DNA of 64,000 bases from Rhizobium sp. CG5 (GTDB lineage Bacteria > Pseudomonadota > Alphaproteobacteria > Rhizobiales > Rhizobiaceae): contig NZ_JABAEF010000011.1 in the NCBI RefSeq assembly GCF_023701945.1, positions 149,970-213,969 on the forward strand, read 5' to 3'. The notes below the pieces were generated by a model that saw only the letters and a program-made list of their open reading frames with translations, ran no database searches and had not been told where the DNA came from. This document shows, piece by piece, positions 27,532-36,557 of the stretch. How positions within the stretch are numbered: position 1 is the first letter of the stretch; every line of letters starts with the position of its first letter. Both the position numbers and the translations under genes were made by a program.

Positions 27532-27702
27532 AATGCTGGCAGCGGCGACCATCCCGTCCGCTGCTGCCACGACCAGGCGCCGAACAATAAGCTGCGCGAC
27601 GATTGTAAAACGGGGTTTTCAGCCGTGGCTCCGGCCGTGATCGGAGCAAGCTACTCCTGCGGATCCGGTAGCGTCGCATCACAGCGATCCGAGGTAATCC
27701 GA

Positions 27703-29166
27703 ATGACCCTGAGTTTCGATCCAGACAGCCTGTCCCTTCCCATCGGGCATTTCATCGGGGATAGCCTCATCGAGGCCGATGGCGTCATCCCCATGCAACG
27801 GCCCTCCGATGGCAAGGCCTATGCCGGTTGCCCGCTGGCCGACGCCGACATGGTCGATCGTGCGGTCGAGACCGCCAAGGCCGCATTGAAGACAAGTAAC
27901 TGGGGCGGTGTCCGCCCGCGCGAGCGGCTGAACGTGATGCACCGCTGGGCCGATATGATCCAGCAGGAAGCGACGGCGCTTGCCAGATTGGAGGCGCTGT
28001 CCTCGACCCGGCCGGTCGGCCATCTCGTTGACGGGGATATCGCCATATCCGCCGAGCAGATCCGCTTCTTCGCCGAGTTCGCCGACAAGGAAGGCAGCGA
28101 TCTCGTGCCGACCGATGACGGCAATCTCGGCATGATCCTCACCGAACCTTATGGCGTGGTCGGCGCGATCACGCCATGGAATTTCCCCATCTCCATGGCC
28201 GTCTGGAAGCTCGGCCCGGCCCTTGCCGCCGGCAATGCCGTGGTCCTGAAACCCTCCGAGATGACGCCGTTTTCCGCCATCTATCTGGCGGAACTTGCCG
28301 TGCGCGCCGGCCTGCCGGCCGGGTTGATCAATGTCGTGCTCGGAGACGGCCAGGTGACCGGCAATGCCATCACCGGCCATCCCGACATCGCCAAGGTCAG
28401 CTTCACCGGCTCGACGCGCGCAGGTTCCGCGATCATGGAAAACGTCGCCCGCACCGGAATCAAACCCATGACCCTGGAACTCGGCGGCAAGAGTCCGCAG
28501 CTTGTCTTCGCCGATGCCGATCTCGACAAAGCGGCGGCGGCGATCTCCACCAGCATCATCAGCAATGCCGGCCAGGCCTGCGTCGCCGGTTCGCGCCTGA
28601 TCGTCGAGGAAAGCGTTGCCGCCCCGCTCACCGAAGCGATCCTGCGTCACATGAATGGCGTTCATCCCGTGCCGACCTGGAATGCCAGCGCCCGCTATTC
28701 GCCGATCATCTCGGACAAGCAGCGCCAGCGCATCCAGTCGATCGTCTCGGCCACGGTGGCGGCCGGTGGCGAATGCCTGGCCGGCGGCGCGCCCATGGAT
28801 GCCTCCGGCTACTTCTATGCGCCGACTCTGATTGCCGGGGTCGACGCAACCTCGCCGGCCGTGACCGAAGAGATCTTCGGCCCTGTGCTGACACTCCAGA
28901 CTTTCCTCGACGAGGAGGAGGCGCTGGCACTGGCCGAGCATCCCACCTATGGGCTGGCCGCCGGCCTCTTCACCCGCGATCTCTCCCGGGCGATCCGGAT
29001 CACCCGTCGCCTTCAGGCCGGCACGATCTGGGTCAACCGTTACGGCCGCTCGCGCGACCATATCCTGCCGACCGGCGGCTACAAGCAATCGGGCATCGGC
29101 AAGGATCTCGGCCGCGAAGCCTTCCACGCCAACCGCAAGAGCAAGAGCGTCTTGATCAGCCTTTGA
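27703..29166 (+). CDS. NAD(P)-dependent aldehyde dehydrogenase
   Basis: A 487-residue ALDH. Catalytic Cys293 sits in SNAGQACVAGSRL and the general base Glu259 in MTLELGGKSPQ; ITPWNFPISMAVWKLGPALA and FTGSTRAGSAIM are the cofactor-binding blocks. The ATG at 27703 has GAGG about 9 bases upstream and starts the conserved region. It is separated from the cupin gene by 172 bases, so it may have its own promoter, and is followed by the tartrate-type dehydrogenase after 13 bases. It probably oxidises an amino aldehyde or hydroxy aldehyde formed in the pathway. Confidence 0.92.
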   Translation: MTLSFDPDSLSLPIGHFIGDSLIEADGVIPMQRPSDGKAYAGCPLADADMVDRAVETAKAALKTSNWGGVRPRERLNVMHRWADMIQQEATALARLEALSSTRPVGHLVDGDIAISAEQIRFFAEFADKEGSDLVPTDDGNLGMILTEPYGVVGAITPWNFPISMAVWKLGPALAAGNAVVLKPSEMTPFSAIYLAELAVRAGLPAGLINVVLGDGQVTGNAITGHPDIAKVSFTGSTRAGSAIMENVARTGIKPMTLELGGKSPQLVFADADLDKAAAAISTSIISNAGQACVAGSRLIVEESVAAPLTEAILRHMNGVHPVPTWNASARYSPIISDKQRQRIQSIVSATVAAGGECLAGGAPMDASGYFYAPTLIAGVDATSPAVTEEIFGPVLTLQTFLDEEEALALAEHPTYGLAAGLFTRDLSRAIRITRRLQAGTIWVNRYGRSRDHILPTGGYKQSGIGKDLGREAFHANRKSKSVLISL

Positions 29167-29179
29167 GGACACAACCGCA

Positions 29180-30220
29180 ATGAAAACCCATAATATTGCC
29201 CTCATTCCCGGCGACGGCATCGGAGGCGATGTCACGGCGGCTGCCTGGTCCGTGCTGCAGAAAGCCGCCGGTGCAGCCGGCTTTGGCCTCGAAGGCACCG
29301 AGTTCCCGTGGTCCTGCACTTTCTACAGAGAGACCGGCGCGATGATGCCGCAGGACGGTATCGAGACGCTGCGCAGTTTCGACGCCATACTGCTCGGCGC
29401 GGTCGGCTGGCCGCAGCAGGTGCCGGATTCGGTTTCGCTGCACGGCCTCCTGCTGCCGATCCGCAAGAGCTTCGTGCAATATGCCAATATCCGCCCCCAT
29501 CGCCTGCTGCCGGGGGTTCAGGGTCCGCTGAAGGCGGACGCCTTCGACATCCTCTGCATCCGTGAGAACACGGAGGGCGAATATTCCGGCGCCGGCGGCC
29601 GCATCCATCAGGGCACAGCCAATGAAGTGGCGGTCGAAACCTCGATCTTCACCCGCACGGGCGTCGAGCGCATTCTGCGTTTCGCCTTCGAACAGGCGCG
29701 CAACCGTCGCGGCAAGCTCGCCTCCGTCACCAAGTCGAACGCACAGAAATACTCGATGGTCTTCTGGGACGAGGTCACCCATCAACTCGCGGCCGAGTAT
29801 CCGGATATCGAGGTCACCAGCTATCACATCGACGCAATGGCCGCGCGCATGGTCATGGCGCCGGAGACCCTCGACGTCGTCGTCGCGTCCAATCTCTTCG
29901 GCGATATCCTGACCGACCTCGGCGCCGCCATCCAGGGCGGTTTGGGCTTTGCCGCGTCCGCCAACATCAATCCGGACAGAAGCGCACCCTCGATGTTCGA
30001 GCCGGTGCATGGTTCTGCGCCCGACATTGCTCATCTCGGCATCGCCAACCCGATCGCCACCATCTGGTCTGGAGCGATGATGCTCGACCACCTGGGCGAA
30101 ACCGACGCTGCCGCTGCCATCATGGCGGCCGTCGAGCGCACCACCGCAAGCGGCATGGGCACCATTCCGGGCAAGGACCGGACAGAGGCGATTACCACCG
30201 CCGTTCTTGCAGCACTATGA
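29180..30220 (+). CDS. tartrate/isopropylmalate-type decarboxylating dehydrogenase
   Basis: A 346-residue beta-decarboxylating dehydrogenase. IALIPGDGIGGDV is the N-terminal glycine block, RENTEGEYSG the substrate-phosphorylation loop region, KSNAQKYSMVFWDEV carries the catalytic Lys, and ASNLFGDILTDLGAAIQGGLG holds the metal Asp residues. The last block is EPVHGSAPDIAHLGIANP. Leu/Tyr patterns in the substrate loop (DSVSLHGLLLPIRK) fit tartrate dehydrogenase / D-malate dehydrogenase (TtuC/DmlA) better than LeuB. It lies 13 bases after ALDH and just before the SSADH-type gene. A remnant of a paralogue is found at 45762-45960. Confidence 0.88.
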   Translation: MKTHNIALIPGDGIGGDVTAAAWSVLQKAAGAAGFGLEGTEFPWSCTFYRETGAMMPQDGIETLRSFDAILLGAVGWPQQVPDSVSLHGLLLPIRKSFVQYANIRPHRLLPGVQGPLKADAFDILCIRENTEGEYSGAGGRIHQGTANEVAVETSIFTRTGVERILRFAFEQARNRRGKLASVTKSNAQKYSMVFWDEVTHQLAAEYPDIEVTSYHIDAMAARMVMAPETLDVVVASNLFGDILTDLGAAIQGGLGFAASANINPDRSAPSMFEPVHGSAPDIAHLGIANPIATIWSGAMMLDHLGETDAAAAIMAAVERTTASGMGTIPGKDRTEAITTAVLAAL

Positions 30221-30243
30221 TCCAGTTGGGACAGGACAGAAAA

Positions 30244-31701
30244 ATGCAGACCTTGAAAGAACCGGGTCTTTTCCGGCAACACGCTTTGATTGGTGGCCAG
30301 TGGACGCCGGCAGTGTCAGGCAACACGATCGACGTGATCGATCCAGCCAGCCAAACCGTGGTCGGCACCGTGCCGGACATGGGCTCTGGCGAGACACGCG
30401 CGGCCATCGAGGCGGCCTCCGCCGCCTATGGACCTTGGAAGAAGAAGACCCATGCCGAACGGGCCACCCTGCTCGAAGCCTGGCATGCACTGATGCTTGA
30501 GCACATCGAGGACCTTGCGCTGATCCTGACGACGGAACAGGGCAAGCCATTGGACGAGGCCCGCGGCGAAATCCGTTACGGCGCCTCCTTCGTCAAATGG
30601 TTCGCCGAGGAAGCCCGGCGCATCGAGGGCCACACCATCCCGTCGCCCACGCCGGACCGGCGGATCGTCGTCCTGAAGGAGCCGGTGGGCGTCTGCGGCA
30701 TCATCACGCCCTGGAACTTCCCCAATGCGATGATCACCCGCAAGGTCGCGCCTGCCCTTGCCGCCGGCTGTACCGTGGTCATCAAGCCTTCCGAATTCAC
30801 GCCCTATTCGGCGCTGGCAATCGGCTGGCTTGCAGAAAAGGCCGGCATTCCGGCCGGCGTTGTCAATATCGTCACCGGCATGCCAACCGACATCGGCAAC
30901 GAGATCATGGCGAACGAAGCGGTCCGCAAGATCTCCTTCACCGGTTCAACCAGGGTCGGTTCGCTGCTGATGCGCGGTGCCGCCGATAGCGTGAAGCGGC
31001 TTTCGCTGGAACTTGGCGGCAATGCGCCATTCATCGTCTTCGACGACGCCGACCTTGATCTGGCCGTCGAAGGTGCGATCGCCTCGAAATTCCGCAATGG
31101 CGGGCAGACCTGCGTCTGCGCCAACCGCCTGCTCGTGCAGGCCGGTGTCTATGAGACCTTTGCAGAAAAACTCAGCAGCCGTGTCAACGCGATGAAGGTC
31201 GGACCCGGCACCGAATCCGGCGTTTCGATCGGGCCAATGATCAACCAGGCCGCCATTGCCAAGATCAACCGCCATGTCGAAGACGCGCTGGCCAAGGGCG
31301 CGACGATTGTCACGACCCGCACGGACATGCCGGCCGGCGAACAATATGCCGCCCCCATGGTCCTCACCGGTGCCACGACGGACATGCAGCTTGCCAGCGA
31401 AGAGACCTTTGGCCCGGTGGCGCCGCTCTTCCGCTTCGAAACCGAGGAAGAGGCGCTGACCATCGCCAATGGCACGCCCTTTGGCCTTGCCGCCTATTTC
31501 TACACCGAGAACCTGAAACGCGCCTGGCGCGTCGGCGAGGCGCTGGAATTCGGTATGGTTGGCCTCAACACCGGTGCCATCTCCACCGAAGTCGCACCGT
31601 TCGGCGGTGTCAAACAGTCCGGCCTCGGCCGCGAAGGCGCCAGGGCCGGCATCGACGAATATCTGGAAATGAAGTCTTTCCACATCGGCGGGCTCGCCTG
31701 A
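30244..31701 (+). CDS. NAD(P)-dependent succinate-semialdehyde-type dehydrogenase (GabD family)
   Basis: A 485-residue ALDH with the GabD signature set: start MQTLKEPGLFRQHALIGGQW, EQGKPLDEARGEI, GICGIITPWNFP-like VCGIITPWNFP, catalytic Cys290 in GGQTCVCANRL (a second Cys292 in the same loop, as in redox-controlled GabD) and Glu256 in LELGGNAPFIV. AGGACAG precedes the ATG at 30244. It is the last gene of the operon, 23 bases after the tartrate-type dehydrogenase, and ends at a strong terminator. Succinate semialdehyde or glutarate semialdehyde are the expected substrates, consistent with breakdown of a C4/C5 amine. Confidence 0.92.
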   Translation: MQTLKEPGLFRQHALIGGQWTPAVSGNTIDVIDPASQTVVGTVPDMGSGETRAAIEAASAAYGPWKKKTHAERATLLEAWHALMLEHIEDLALILTTEQGKPLDEARGEIRYGASFVKWFAEEARRIEGHTIPSPTPDRRIVVLKEPVGVCGIITPWNFPNAMITRKVAPALAAGCTVVIKPSEFTPYSALAIGWLAEKAGIPAGVVNIVTGMPTDIGNEIMANEAVRKISFTGSTRVGSLLMRGAADSVKRLSLELGGNAPFIVFDDADLDLAVEGAIASKFRNGGQTCVCANRLLVQAGVYETFAEKLSSRVNAMKVGPGTESGVSIGPMINQAAIAKINRHVEDALAKGATIVTTRTDMPAGEQYAAPMVLTGATTDMQLASEETFGPVAPLFRFETEEEALTIANGTPFGLAAYFYTENLKRAWRVGEALEFGMVGLNTGAISTEVAPFGGVKQSGLGREGARAGIDEYLEMKSFHIGGLA

Positions 31702-31724
31702 ACCTTCCGCGATCTGCAGGCATA

Positions 31725-31758
31725 AAAGGGGAGTTGCCAGAACAACTCCCCTTTTTTT
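31725..31758. terminator. bidirectional rho-independent terminator
   Basis: A 12-bp perfect stem AAAGGGGAGTTG/CAACTCCCCTTT with a 6-base loop is flanked by T runs on both strands. It lies between the convergent SSADH-type gene (ends 31701) and FAD oxidoreductase gene (ends 31785) and should serve both. Confidence 0.9.
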
Positions 31759-31784
31759 GTCTGCCAGCCGGAAACCGGTATGCG

Positions 31785-33059
31785 CTACTGGAACCGGTCG
31801 AGCGCCTTGTAATAAAGCCCCACCAGCGGCAGGAACCACGGCGTCCCGAAATGGCCCGGAACCGCCGGCCAGTCGAGGCCCTTGAGCGGATTGCGATCCG
31901 GCCGGCCGAGCATGGCATCGGCCATCGTCATGCCGAGATGGGTGGAAAGCTGTGCGCCATGGCCGGAATAGCCCATCGCGTACCACACTCCATCCTGATA
32001 GCCTGCCCGCGGAAAACGGTCCTTGGTCATATCGACCAACCCGCCCCAGCAATAGTCGATCTCGACCTTGGCGAGCTGCGGAAAGAGCCGGACGAGGCTT
32101 TCGCGCAGGATCGCGCCGCCCTTGGCGTCGGATCGCTGGTCGGACGTGGCCGAGAAACGCGCCCTGCCGCCGAAGATCAGCCGGTTGTCCGGCGATAGAC
32201 GCCAGTAATTGCCGATATTCATCGAATTCACGCAGGTGCGGTTGCCCGGCATGGTCGCCGCAACCTCCGCATCCGTCAGCGGTCGGGTGGCGATGATGAA
32301 GCTGGCGACCGGGATGATGCGACGCCGGAAGTACCCGAAATTCGGGCTGGTATAGGCGCCGGTGGCAACCAGAACCTGATCTGCCGTCACAATGCCTCTT
32401 GCCGTCTTCAGAACATGCCGACCGCCCGTCTGGGTATGCTCCGTGACCGCCGCCTTCTCGGCAATGACCGCACCGCTGCGGCTGGCCGCCCCGGCCAGGC
32501 CGACAACATAACGCCCCATATGCATCATCGCGCTCTTCTTCGACAGCATCGCGCCCTGGAAGGGCGATCCGACCTCACGCTTGAGGTCGGCGGACGAAAG
32601 CAGCGCGGTGTCGGCATCCACTTCGGCATGCACCGCCTCGAAATTCTTCGCGATGCTGTCGAAATGCGACGGCTTGGAGGCAAGCTTCAGCTTGCCTGCC
32701 CGGCGAAAATTGCAGTCGATGCCCTCTTCGGCAATGATGGCCTCCAGGGTGTCGATCGAGGCATCCAGTGCCTGGTAGAGCGCAATGGCGCGCTCCTTGC
32801 CGATCTCCGCCTTCGCCGCCAGATAGCTGTGCGCCAGGCCGTTGTTGAGATGGCCGCCGTTGCGTCCCGACGCGCCGTAACCCACGGTTACCGCCTCCAG
32901 CACGATCACCTTCGTCCCGGCCTTGGCAAGCTGCCGCGCTGCGCCAAGCCCGGTAAAGCCGCCGCCGATCACCGCAACGTCGTAGTGACCCTCGATCGGG
33001 CCCTCGACGGCGCCCGTGAACCCGGGTGCCGTATCGTGCCAGTAAGACAGATATTTCAT
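31785..33059 (-). CDS. FAD-dependent oxidoreductase, PuuB/OrdL-type
   Basis: A 424-residue DAO-family flavoenzyme. FAD motif: DVAVIGGGFTGLGAARQLAKAGTKVIVLE; then GYGASGRNGGHLNNGL, the RNGG motif of gamma-glutamylputrescine oxidoreductase and relatives. The C-terminal part has GRARFSATSDQRS and YAMGYSGHGAQLSTHLG. It oxidises secondary amines or gamma-glutamylated amines in known members. AAGGAA precedes the ATG. It forms a two-gene unit with the HAD gene upstream (14 bases). A relative with the same RNGG motif is encoded at 46890-48209 in the second module. Confidence 0.9.
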   Translation of the reverse strand: MKYLSYWHDTAPGFTGAVEGPIEGHYDVAVIGGGFTGLGAARQLAKAGTKVIVLEAVTVGYGASGRNGGHLNNGLAHSYLAAKAEIGKERAIALYQALDASIDTLEAIIAEEGIDCNFRRAGKLKLASKPSHFDSIAKNFEAVHAEVDADTALLSSADLKREVGSPFQGAMLSKKSAMMHMGRYVVGLAGAASRSGAVIAEKAAVTEHTQTGGRHVLKTARGIVTADQVLVATGAYTSPNFGYFRRRIIPVASFIIATRPLTDAEVAATMPGNRTCVNSMNIGNYWRLSPDNRLIFGGRARFSATSDQRSDAKGGAILRESLVRLFPQLAKVEIDYCWGGLVDMTKDRFPRAGYQDGVWYAMGYSGHGAQLSTHLGMTMADAMLGRPDRNPLKGLDWPAVPGHFGTPWFLPLVGLYYKALDRFQ

Positions 33060-33073
33060 GGGTTTGTCTTTCC

Positions 33074-33742
33074 TTAGAGCCCGACGACGCCAGGCAGGTC
33101 GAAGATGCCGGCGATCTCCACATAGCCGTAGTAGGGATTGGCGGGTTCATGGCCACGGTTGACCCAGACCTTGTTCTTGATTCCCAGGTCATGGGCGGAC
33201 ATCAGATCGTAGCGGAAGGAGGACGAGCAATGCAGAATGTCTTCCGGACCGCAGCCGAGCATGTCGAACATGTATTCGAATGCCTGGAAGCGTGGCTTGT
33301 AGGCCTGGGCCTGTTCGGCCGTATAGACGGCATGGAAGGGCGCCCCGAGTTTCTCCACATTGGACATGATCTGGGAGTTCATGGCATTGGACAGGATGAC
33401 CAGCGGAATTTCCTTGGCAACCTTGGCAAGGCCCGCCGGCACATCGGCATGCGGTCCCCAGGTTGGCACCCGTTCATAGACCGCTCTGGCATCCTCTTCC
33501 GTGAAAGCGATACCATTGCGCTTGCAGGATCGCTCCAGGGAATTGTGAACGACATCCGCGTAGGGCTTCCAGTCGCCCATGATCTCGTCCAGGCGGTAGG
33601 CGGAAAAATTCTTGATGAACTCCAGCATCTTCGGCTCATCCATGCGGCTTCCATAGAGGTCGCGCGCCGCTTCCGCCATCTGGAAATTGATCAGAGTACC
33701 GTGGCAGTCGAAGGTGATGAATTTCGGGCGGAAGGTCGTCAT
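33074..33742 (-). CDS. HAD superfamily hydrolase, haloacid-dehalogenase type II-like
   Basis: A 222-residue HAD protein. The nucleophile block is FITFDCHGTLINF (Asp near residue 11), motif II is VILSNAM, motif III Lys in AYKPRFQAFEYM, and the acidic motif IV is CSSSFRYDLMSAHDLGIK. The length and the S-S-S-F block fit L-2-haloacid dehalogenase (type II) and related phosphatases. The GAGGA upstream supports the ATG at 33742; the frame remains open far upstream without meaning. It is 14 bases before the FAD oxidoreductase. A dehalogenase or a phosphoglycolate-type phosphatase role cannot be decided. Confidence 0.85.
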   Translation of the reverse strand: MTTFRPKFITFDCHGTLINFQMAEAARDLYGSRMDEPKMLEFIKNFSAYRLDEIMGDWKPYADVVHNSLERSCKRNGIAFTEEDARAVYERVPTWGPHADVPAGLAKVAKEIPLVILSNAMNSQIMSNVEKLGAPFHAVYTAEQAQAYKPRFQAFEYMFDMLGCGPEDILHCSSSFRYDLMSAHDLGIKNKVWVNRGHEPANPYYGYVEIAGIFDLPGVVGL

Positions 33743-34069
33743 GCGCGTCGTCCTCGATAGGCGGCCTTGGAGCCGGTCTGATGATGGCAAGATCATAGGT
33801 CGGCTTATGGCACCAGCGCCGACTGAATTGGGGGATTTGAAAGCAGAAAGTTCCGTATCACCCTGCCCGAATGGTATTTGGTTGCGCAGGGCGGCCACGA
33901 TCGCACGGGATGAGGCGCCGTTCCAGCCATGCCTGCGGCGACCCCACGGCATAAGATGCGGCGGGCAGCTGCGGCTACGGTTGAAGATATCGCGGCTTGC
34001 GCCGCCTTCAGACAATCTTCCGGCGCATTGCCCGTAACATTTGGGATCAGAAAATGAAGGTATTGCCCC
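33743..34069. other. divergent intergenic region between HAD and GNAT genes
   Basis: The 327 bases must hold promoters for the HAD-FAD oxidoreductase unit and the GNAT-aminotransferase unit. No dyad or terminator stands out, and the open frames across it are shadows. Confidence 0.4.
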
Positions 34070-34909
34070 ATGCAGTCGATCGACATTACCATCGTACCCA
34101 TTGGACAGGAACATCTCGACGGTGCCGTCCGGCTGTCCCGCCAGGCCGGCTGGCCGCATCGGCTGGAAGACTGGCGGTTGGCGATTGACCTGAGCGAAGG
34201 CTTCGTCGCAATCGCTGACGGGCGGGAGGTTGCCGGCACCATCCTGATGACGCCCTATGGCAAAGAGTGCGCCACGATCAACATGGTGATCGTTGACGAG
34301 GGCATGCGCGGACGCGGCGTTGGGCGGCGGCTTATGGAGGCGGCGATGGGGCTTGCCGGTGGCCGGCCGCTGCGCCTTGTCGCAACGGCTGATGGACTGC
34401 CCCTTTATGAACGGCTGGGCTTCCGGGAAACGGGAAGCATCGTCCAGCATCAGGGCATTGCAGTGGCCATCGCAGCGCCTGAAAACACACACGTCGCCGT
34501 CGCAGGCGACCTTCCTGCCATTATAGACCTCGACAGGCAGGCCTATGGCGCCGACCGCACTGCGCTCATCCGCAAGCTTGCCGATGTCGGCACGCTTGCC
34601 CTGATCCGCCGCGGCGACAGCGTTTCGGCCTTTGCCGCCATGCGCAGCTTCGGCCGGGGCGAGGTGATTGGCCCCGTCGTCGCGCCACATCTCGATGACG
34701 CCAAGGCGCTTGTTTCCCACTTCATCAGCCGCCGGCAAGGCGCTTACCTGCGCGTCGACACCGGCGCTGGCACTGGCCTTGCTCCCTGGCTTGCCGATCA
34801 CGGCCTCGCCCCTGTCGGCGGCGGCATCGCCATGGCGCGACCTGTCGCTATCCCACACGCCGCACCGGCGGTCACCACCTTTGCCCTTGCCAATCAGGCC
34901 CTCGGCTGA
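34070..34909 (+). CDS. two-lobed GNAT family acetyltransferase (copy 2)
   Basis: A 279-residue protein. The first lobe is a full GNAT fold with motif A INMVIVDEGMRGRGVGRRLM (RGRGVG binds the acetyl-CoA pyrophosphate) and motif B LPLYERLGF. The second lobe has VAGDLPAIIDLDRQAYGADR and AFAAMRSFGRGEVIGPVVAP. It aligns along its length with the GNAT at 23938-24840. The stop is 13 bases before the aminotransferase start, so the two are co-transcribed. Possible role: N-acetylation of the amine substrate, which would pair with the M20 deacylase. Confidence 0.85.
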   Translation: MQSIDITIVPIGQEHLDGAVRLSRQAGWPHRLEDWRLAIDLSEGFVAIADGREVAGTILMTPYGKECATINMVIVDEGMRGRGVGRRLMEAAMGLAGGRPLRLVATADGLPLYERLGFRETGSIVQHQGIAVAIAAPENTHVAVAGDLPAIIDLDRQAYGADRTALIRKLADVGTLALIRRGDSVSAFAAMRSFGRGEVIGPVVAPHLDDAKALVSHFISRRQGAYLRVDTGAGTGLAPWLADHGLAPVGGGIAMARPVAIPHAAPAVTTFALANQALG

Positions 34910-34922
34910 CCCGGAGATGACA

Positions 34923-36299
34923 ATGTTCAACAATTCCCTCATCGAGCTTGATCGCGCCCACCTCATCCATCCGGTCGCCTCCTATCGCGGCCATGAGCAG
35001 CAAGGTGTTCGCGTTCTCGCCTCCGCCAAGGGTGCGACGGTGACCGACGCATCCGGCCATCAGCTTGTCGACGGATTTGCAGGCCTGTGGTGCGTCAATG
35101 CCGGCTACGGCCATGATTCGATCGTCGAGGCGGCGGCACGCCAGATGCGGGAACTGCCCTATGCGACAGCCTATTTCGGCCTCGGCAGCGAACCGGCGAT
35201 CCGTCTTGCGTCCGAACTCGCCGACCGCGCCCCCGGTGACCTCAACCACATCTACTTCACCCTCGGCGGTTCGGACGCCGTCGACAGCACGATCCGTTTC
35301 ATCCGCTATTACTGGATCGCCAAAGGGCAGCCGCAGCGCGATCAGTTCATCTCGATCGAGCAGGGCTATCATGGTTCCTCCACGGTCGGCGCCGGCCTGA
35401 CAGCCCTCCCCAATTTTCACGCCGGATTCGGCATTCCGTTCCACTGGCAGCATAAAATTCCATCCCCCTATCCCTATCGCAATCCCGTGGGCGAGGATGC
35501 ACAGACGATTATTGAGGCGTCGCTTGCAGCCCTGCGCGCCAAGATCGAGGCCATTGGCCCGGACCGGGTCGCAGCGTTTTATGCCGAGCCGATCCAGGGT
35601 TCCGGCGGCGTCATCGTGCCCCCGAAAGGCTGGATCAAGGCCATGCGTGACCTGTGCCGCGAACTCGATATTCTCTTTGTCGCCGACGAAGTCATCACCG
35701 GTTTTGGCCGTACCGGTCCGCTGTTTGCCTGTTCGGAGGACGACATCGTTCCCGATTTCATGACGACGGCCAAGGGCCTGACCTCCGGTTATGTACCAAT
35801 GGGTGCAGTGTTCATGGCCGACCATGTCTATCAGGTGATTGCCGATGGCGCCGGCGCCTCTGCCGTCGGCCACGGTTACACCTATTCGGCCCATCCCGTC
35901 AGCGCTGCCGTTGGCCTCGAGGTGCTCAGGCTCTATGAAAACGGCCTGCTGGAAAACGGCGTGAAAGCCGGCGCGCGGCTGATGGCGGGCCTTGAGGCCC
36001 TGCGGGATCATCCCCTGGTCGGCGACGTGCGCGGCCGGGGCATGCTGGCGGCGATCGAACTTGTGTCTAACAAGAAGACGAAGACGCCCCTTCCCGTCGA
36101 AGCCCAGCCGGCACGGCGCATCTTCGAGCGGGCCTGGGACAACGGGCTGATCATCCGTGCTTTCGCCAATGGCGTGCTGGGTTATGCCCCGCCGCTCTGC
36201 TGCAGTGATGACGATATCGACGCCATTCTCGAACGAACCGTCGAGACCCTCGACCAGACACTGGAGGATCCGGATGTCCGCCGGGCGTTGAAGGACTGA
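34923..36299 (+). CDS. class III PLP-dependent aminotransferase (copy 1)
   Basis: A 458-residue omega-amino-acid:pyruvate-type transaminase. PLP lysine is Lys284 in TTAKGLTSGYVPMGAV; FVADEVITGFGRTG carries the Asp that binds the pyridine nitrogen; VDGFAGLWCVNAGYG and FTLGGSDAVDSTIRF are substrate/cofactor blocks; HGYTYSAHPVSAAVGLEVL is the conserved loop near the dimer interface. CGGAG 6 bases upstream supports the ATG at 34923. It is coupled to the two-lobed GNAT. Similar in type to the aminotransferase at 51750-53150. It likely uses beta-alanine, putrescine, taurine or a related omega-amine. Confidence 0.9.
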   Translation: MFNNSLIELDRAHLIHPVASYRGHEQQGVRVLASAKGATVTDASGHQLVDGFAGLWCVNAGYGHDSIVEAAARQMRELPYATAYFGLGSEPAIRLASELADRAPGDLNHIYFTLGGSDAVDSTIRFIRYYWIAKGQPQRDQFISIEQGYHGSSTVGAGLTALPNFHAGFGIPFHWQHKIPSPYPYRNPVGEDAQTIIEASLAALRAKIEAIGPDRVAAFYAEPIQGSGGVIVPPKGWIKAMRDLCRELDILFVADEVITGFGRTGPLFACSEDDIVPDFMTTAKGLTSGYVPMGAVFMADHVYQVIADGAGASAVGHGYTYSAHPVSAAVGLEVLRLYENGLLENGVKAGARLMAGLEALRDHPLVGDVRGRGMLAAIELVSNKKTKTPLPVEAQPARRIFERAWDNGLIIRAFANGVLGYAPPLCCSDDDIDAILERTVETLDQTLEDPDVRRALKD

Positions 36300-36340
36300 G
36301 GGGGCCAAGCAGGTACTCGCGAAATATCGCAAAACCCTGC

Positions 36341-36523
36341 ATTTTAAAATTTTGTGCCGCGCCATGGCATCAATGGCCGTTGCGAGATCGTCGTGATGCG
36401 TGGCGGTCGCAAGTCGAGGCGATCACGCCGGCACAGCTGACGGCACCGCATCATCCCTACTCGAAGTGGCTCGACGCGCTTGAGCTCGATCTGGAACTGG
36501 TGAAGACTTACAGCCACAATTGA
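36341..36523 (+). pseudogene. unassigned reading-frame remnant
   Basis: A plus-strand frame with no start codon of its own reads KFCAAPWHQWPLRDRRDAWR, then ITPAQLTAPHHPYSKWLDAL and ELDLELVKTYSHN to a TGA at 36521-36523. The composition looks protein-like (amphipathic acidic helix at the end), so it may be the tail of a lost gene. I do not recognise the family; chance is possible. Confidence 0.2.
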
Positions 36524-36557
36524 CCACGGCGGTGGGGCCACAGATCACCGCCCCTGC

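Noticed and set aside
27679..29319. 546-codon open frame on the minus strand
   Set aside because: Exactly antisense to the ALDH gene; high-GC codon bias keeps the opposite strand open. No family motif and rich in G/R/D/H residues typical of shadow frames.
33743..34966. Long N-terminal extension of the HAD frame
   Set aside because: The HAD family start and a ribosome-binding site are at 33742; the extension lies antisense to the GNAT gene and is not protein-like.
34872..36365. 497-codon minus-strand frame
   Set aside because: Antisense shadow of the class III aminotransferase.
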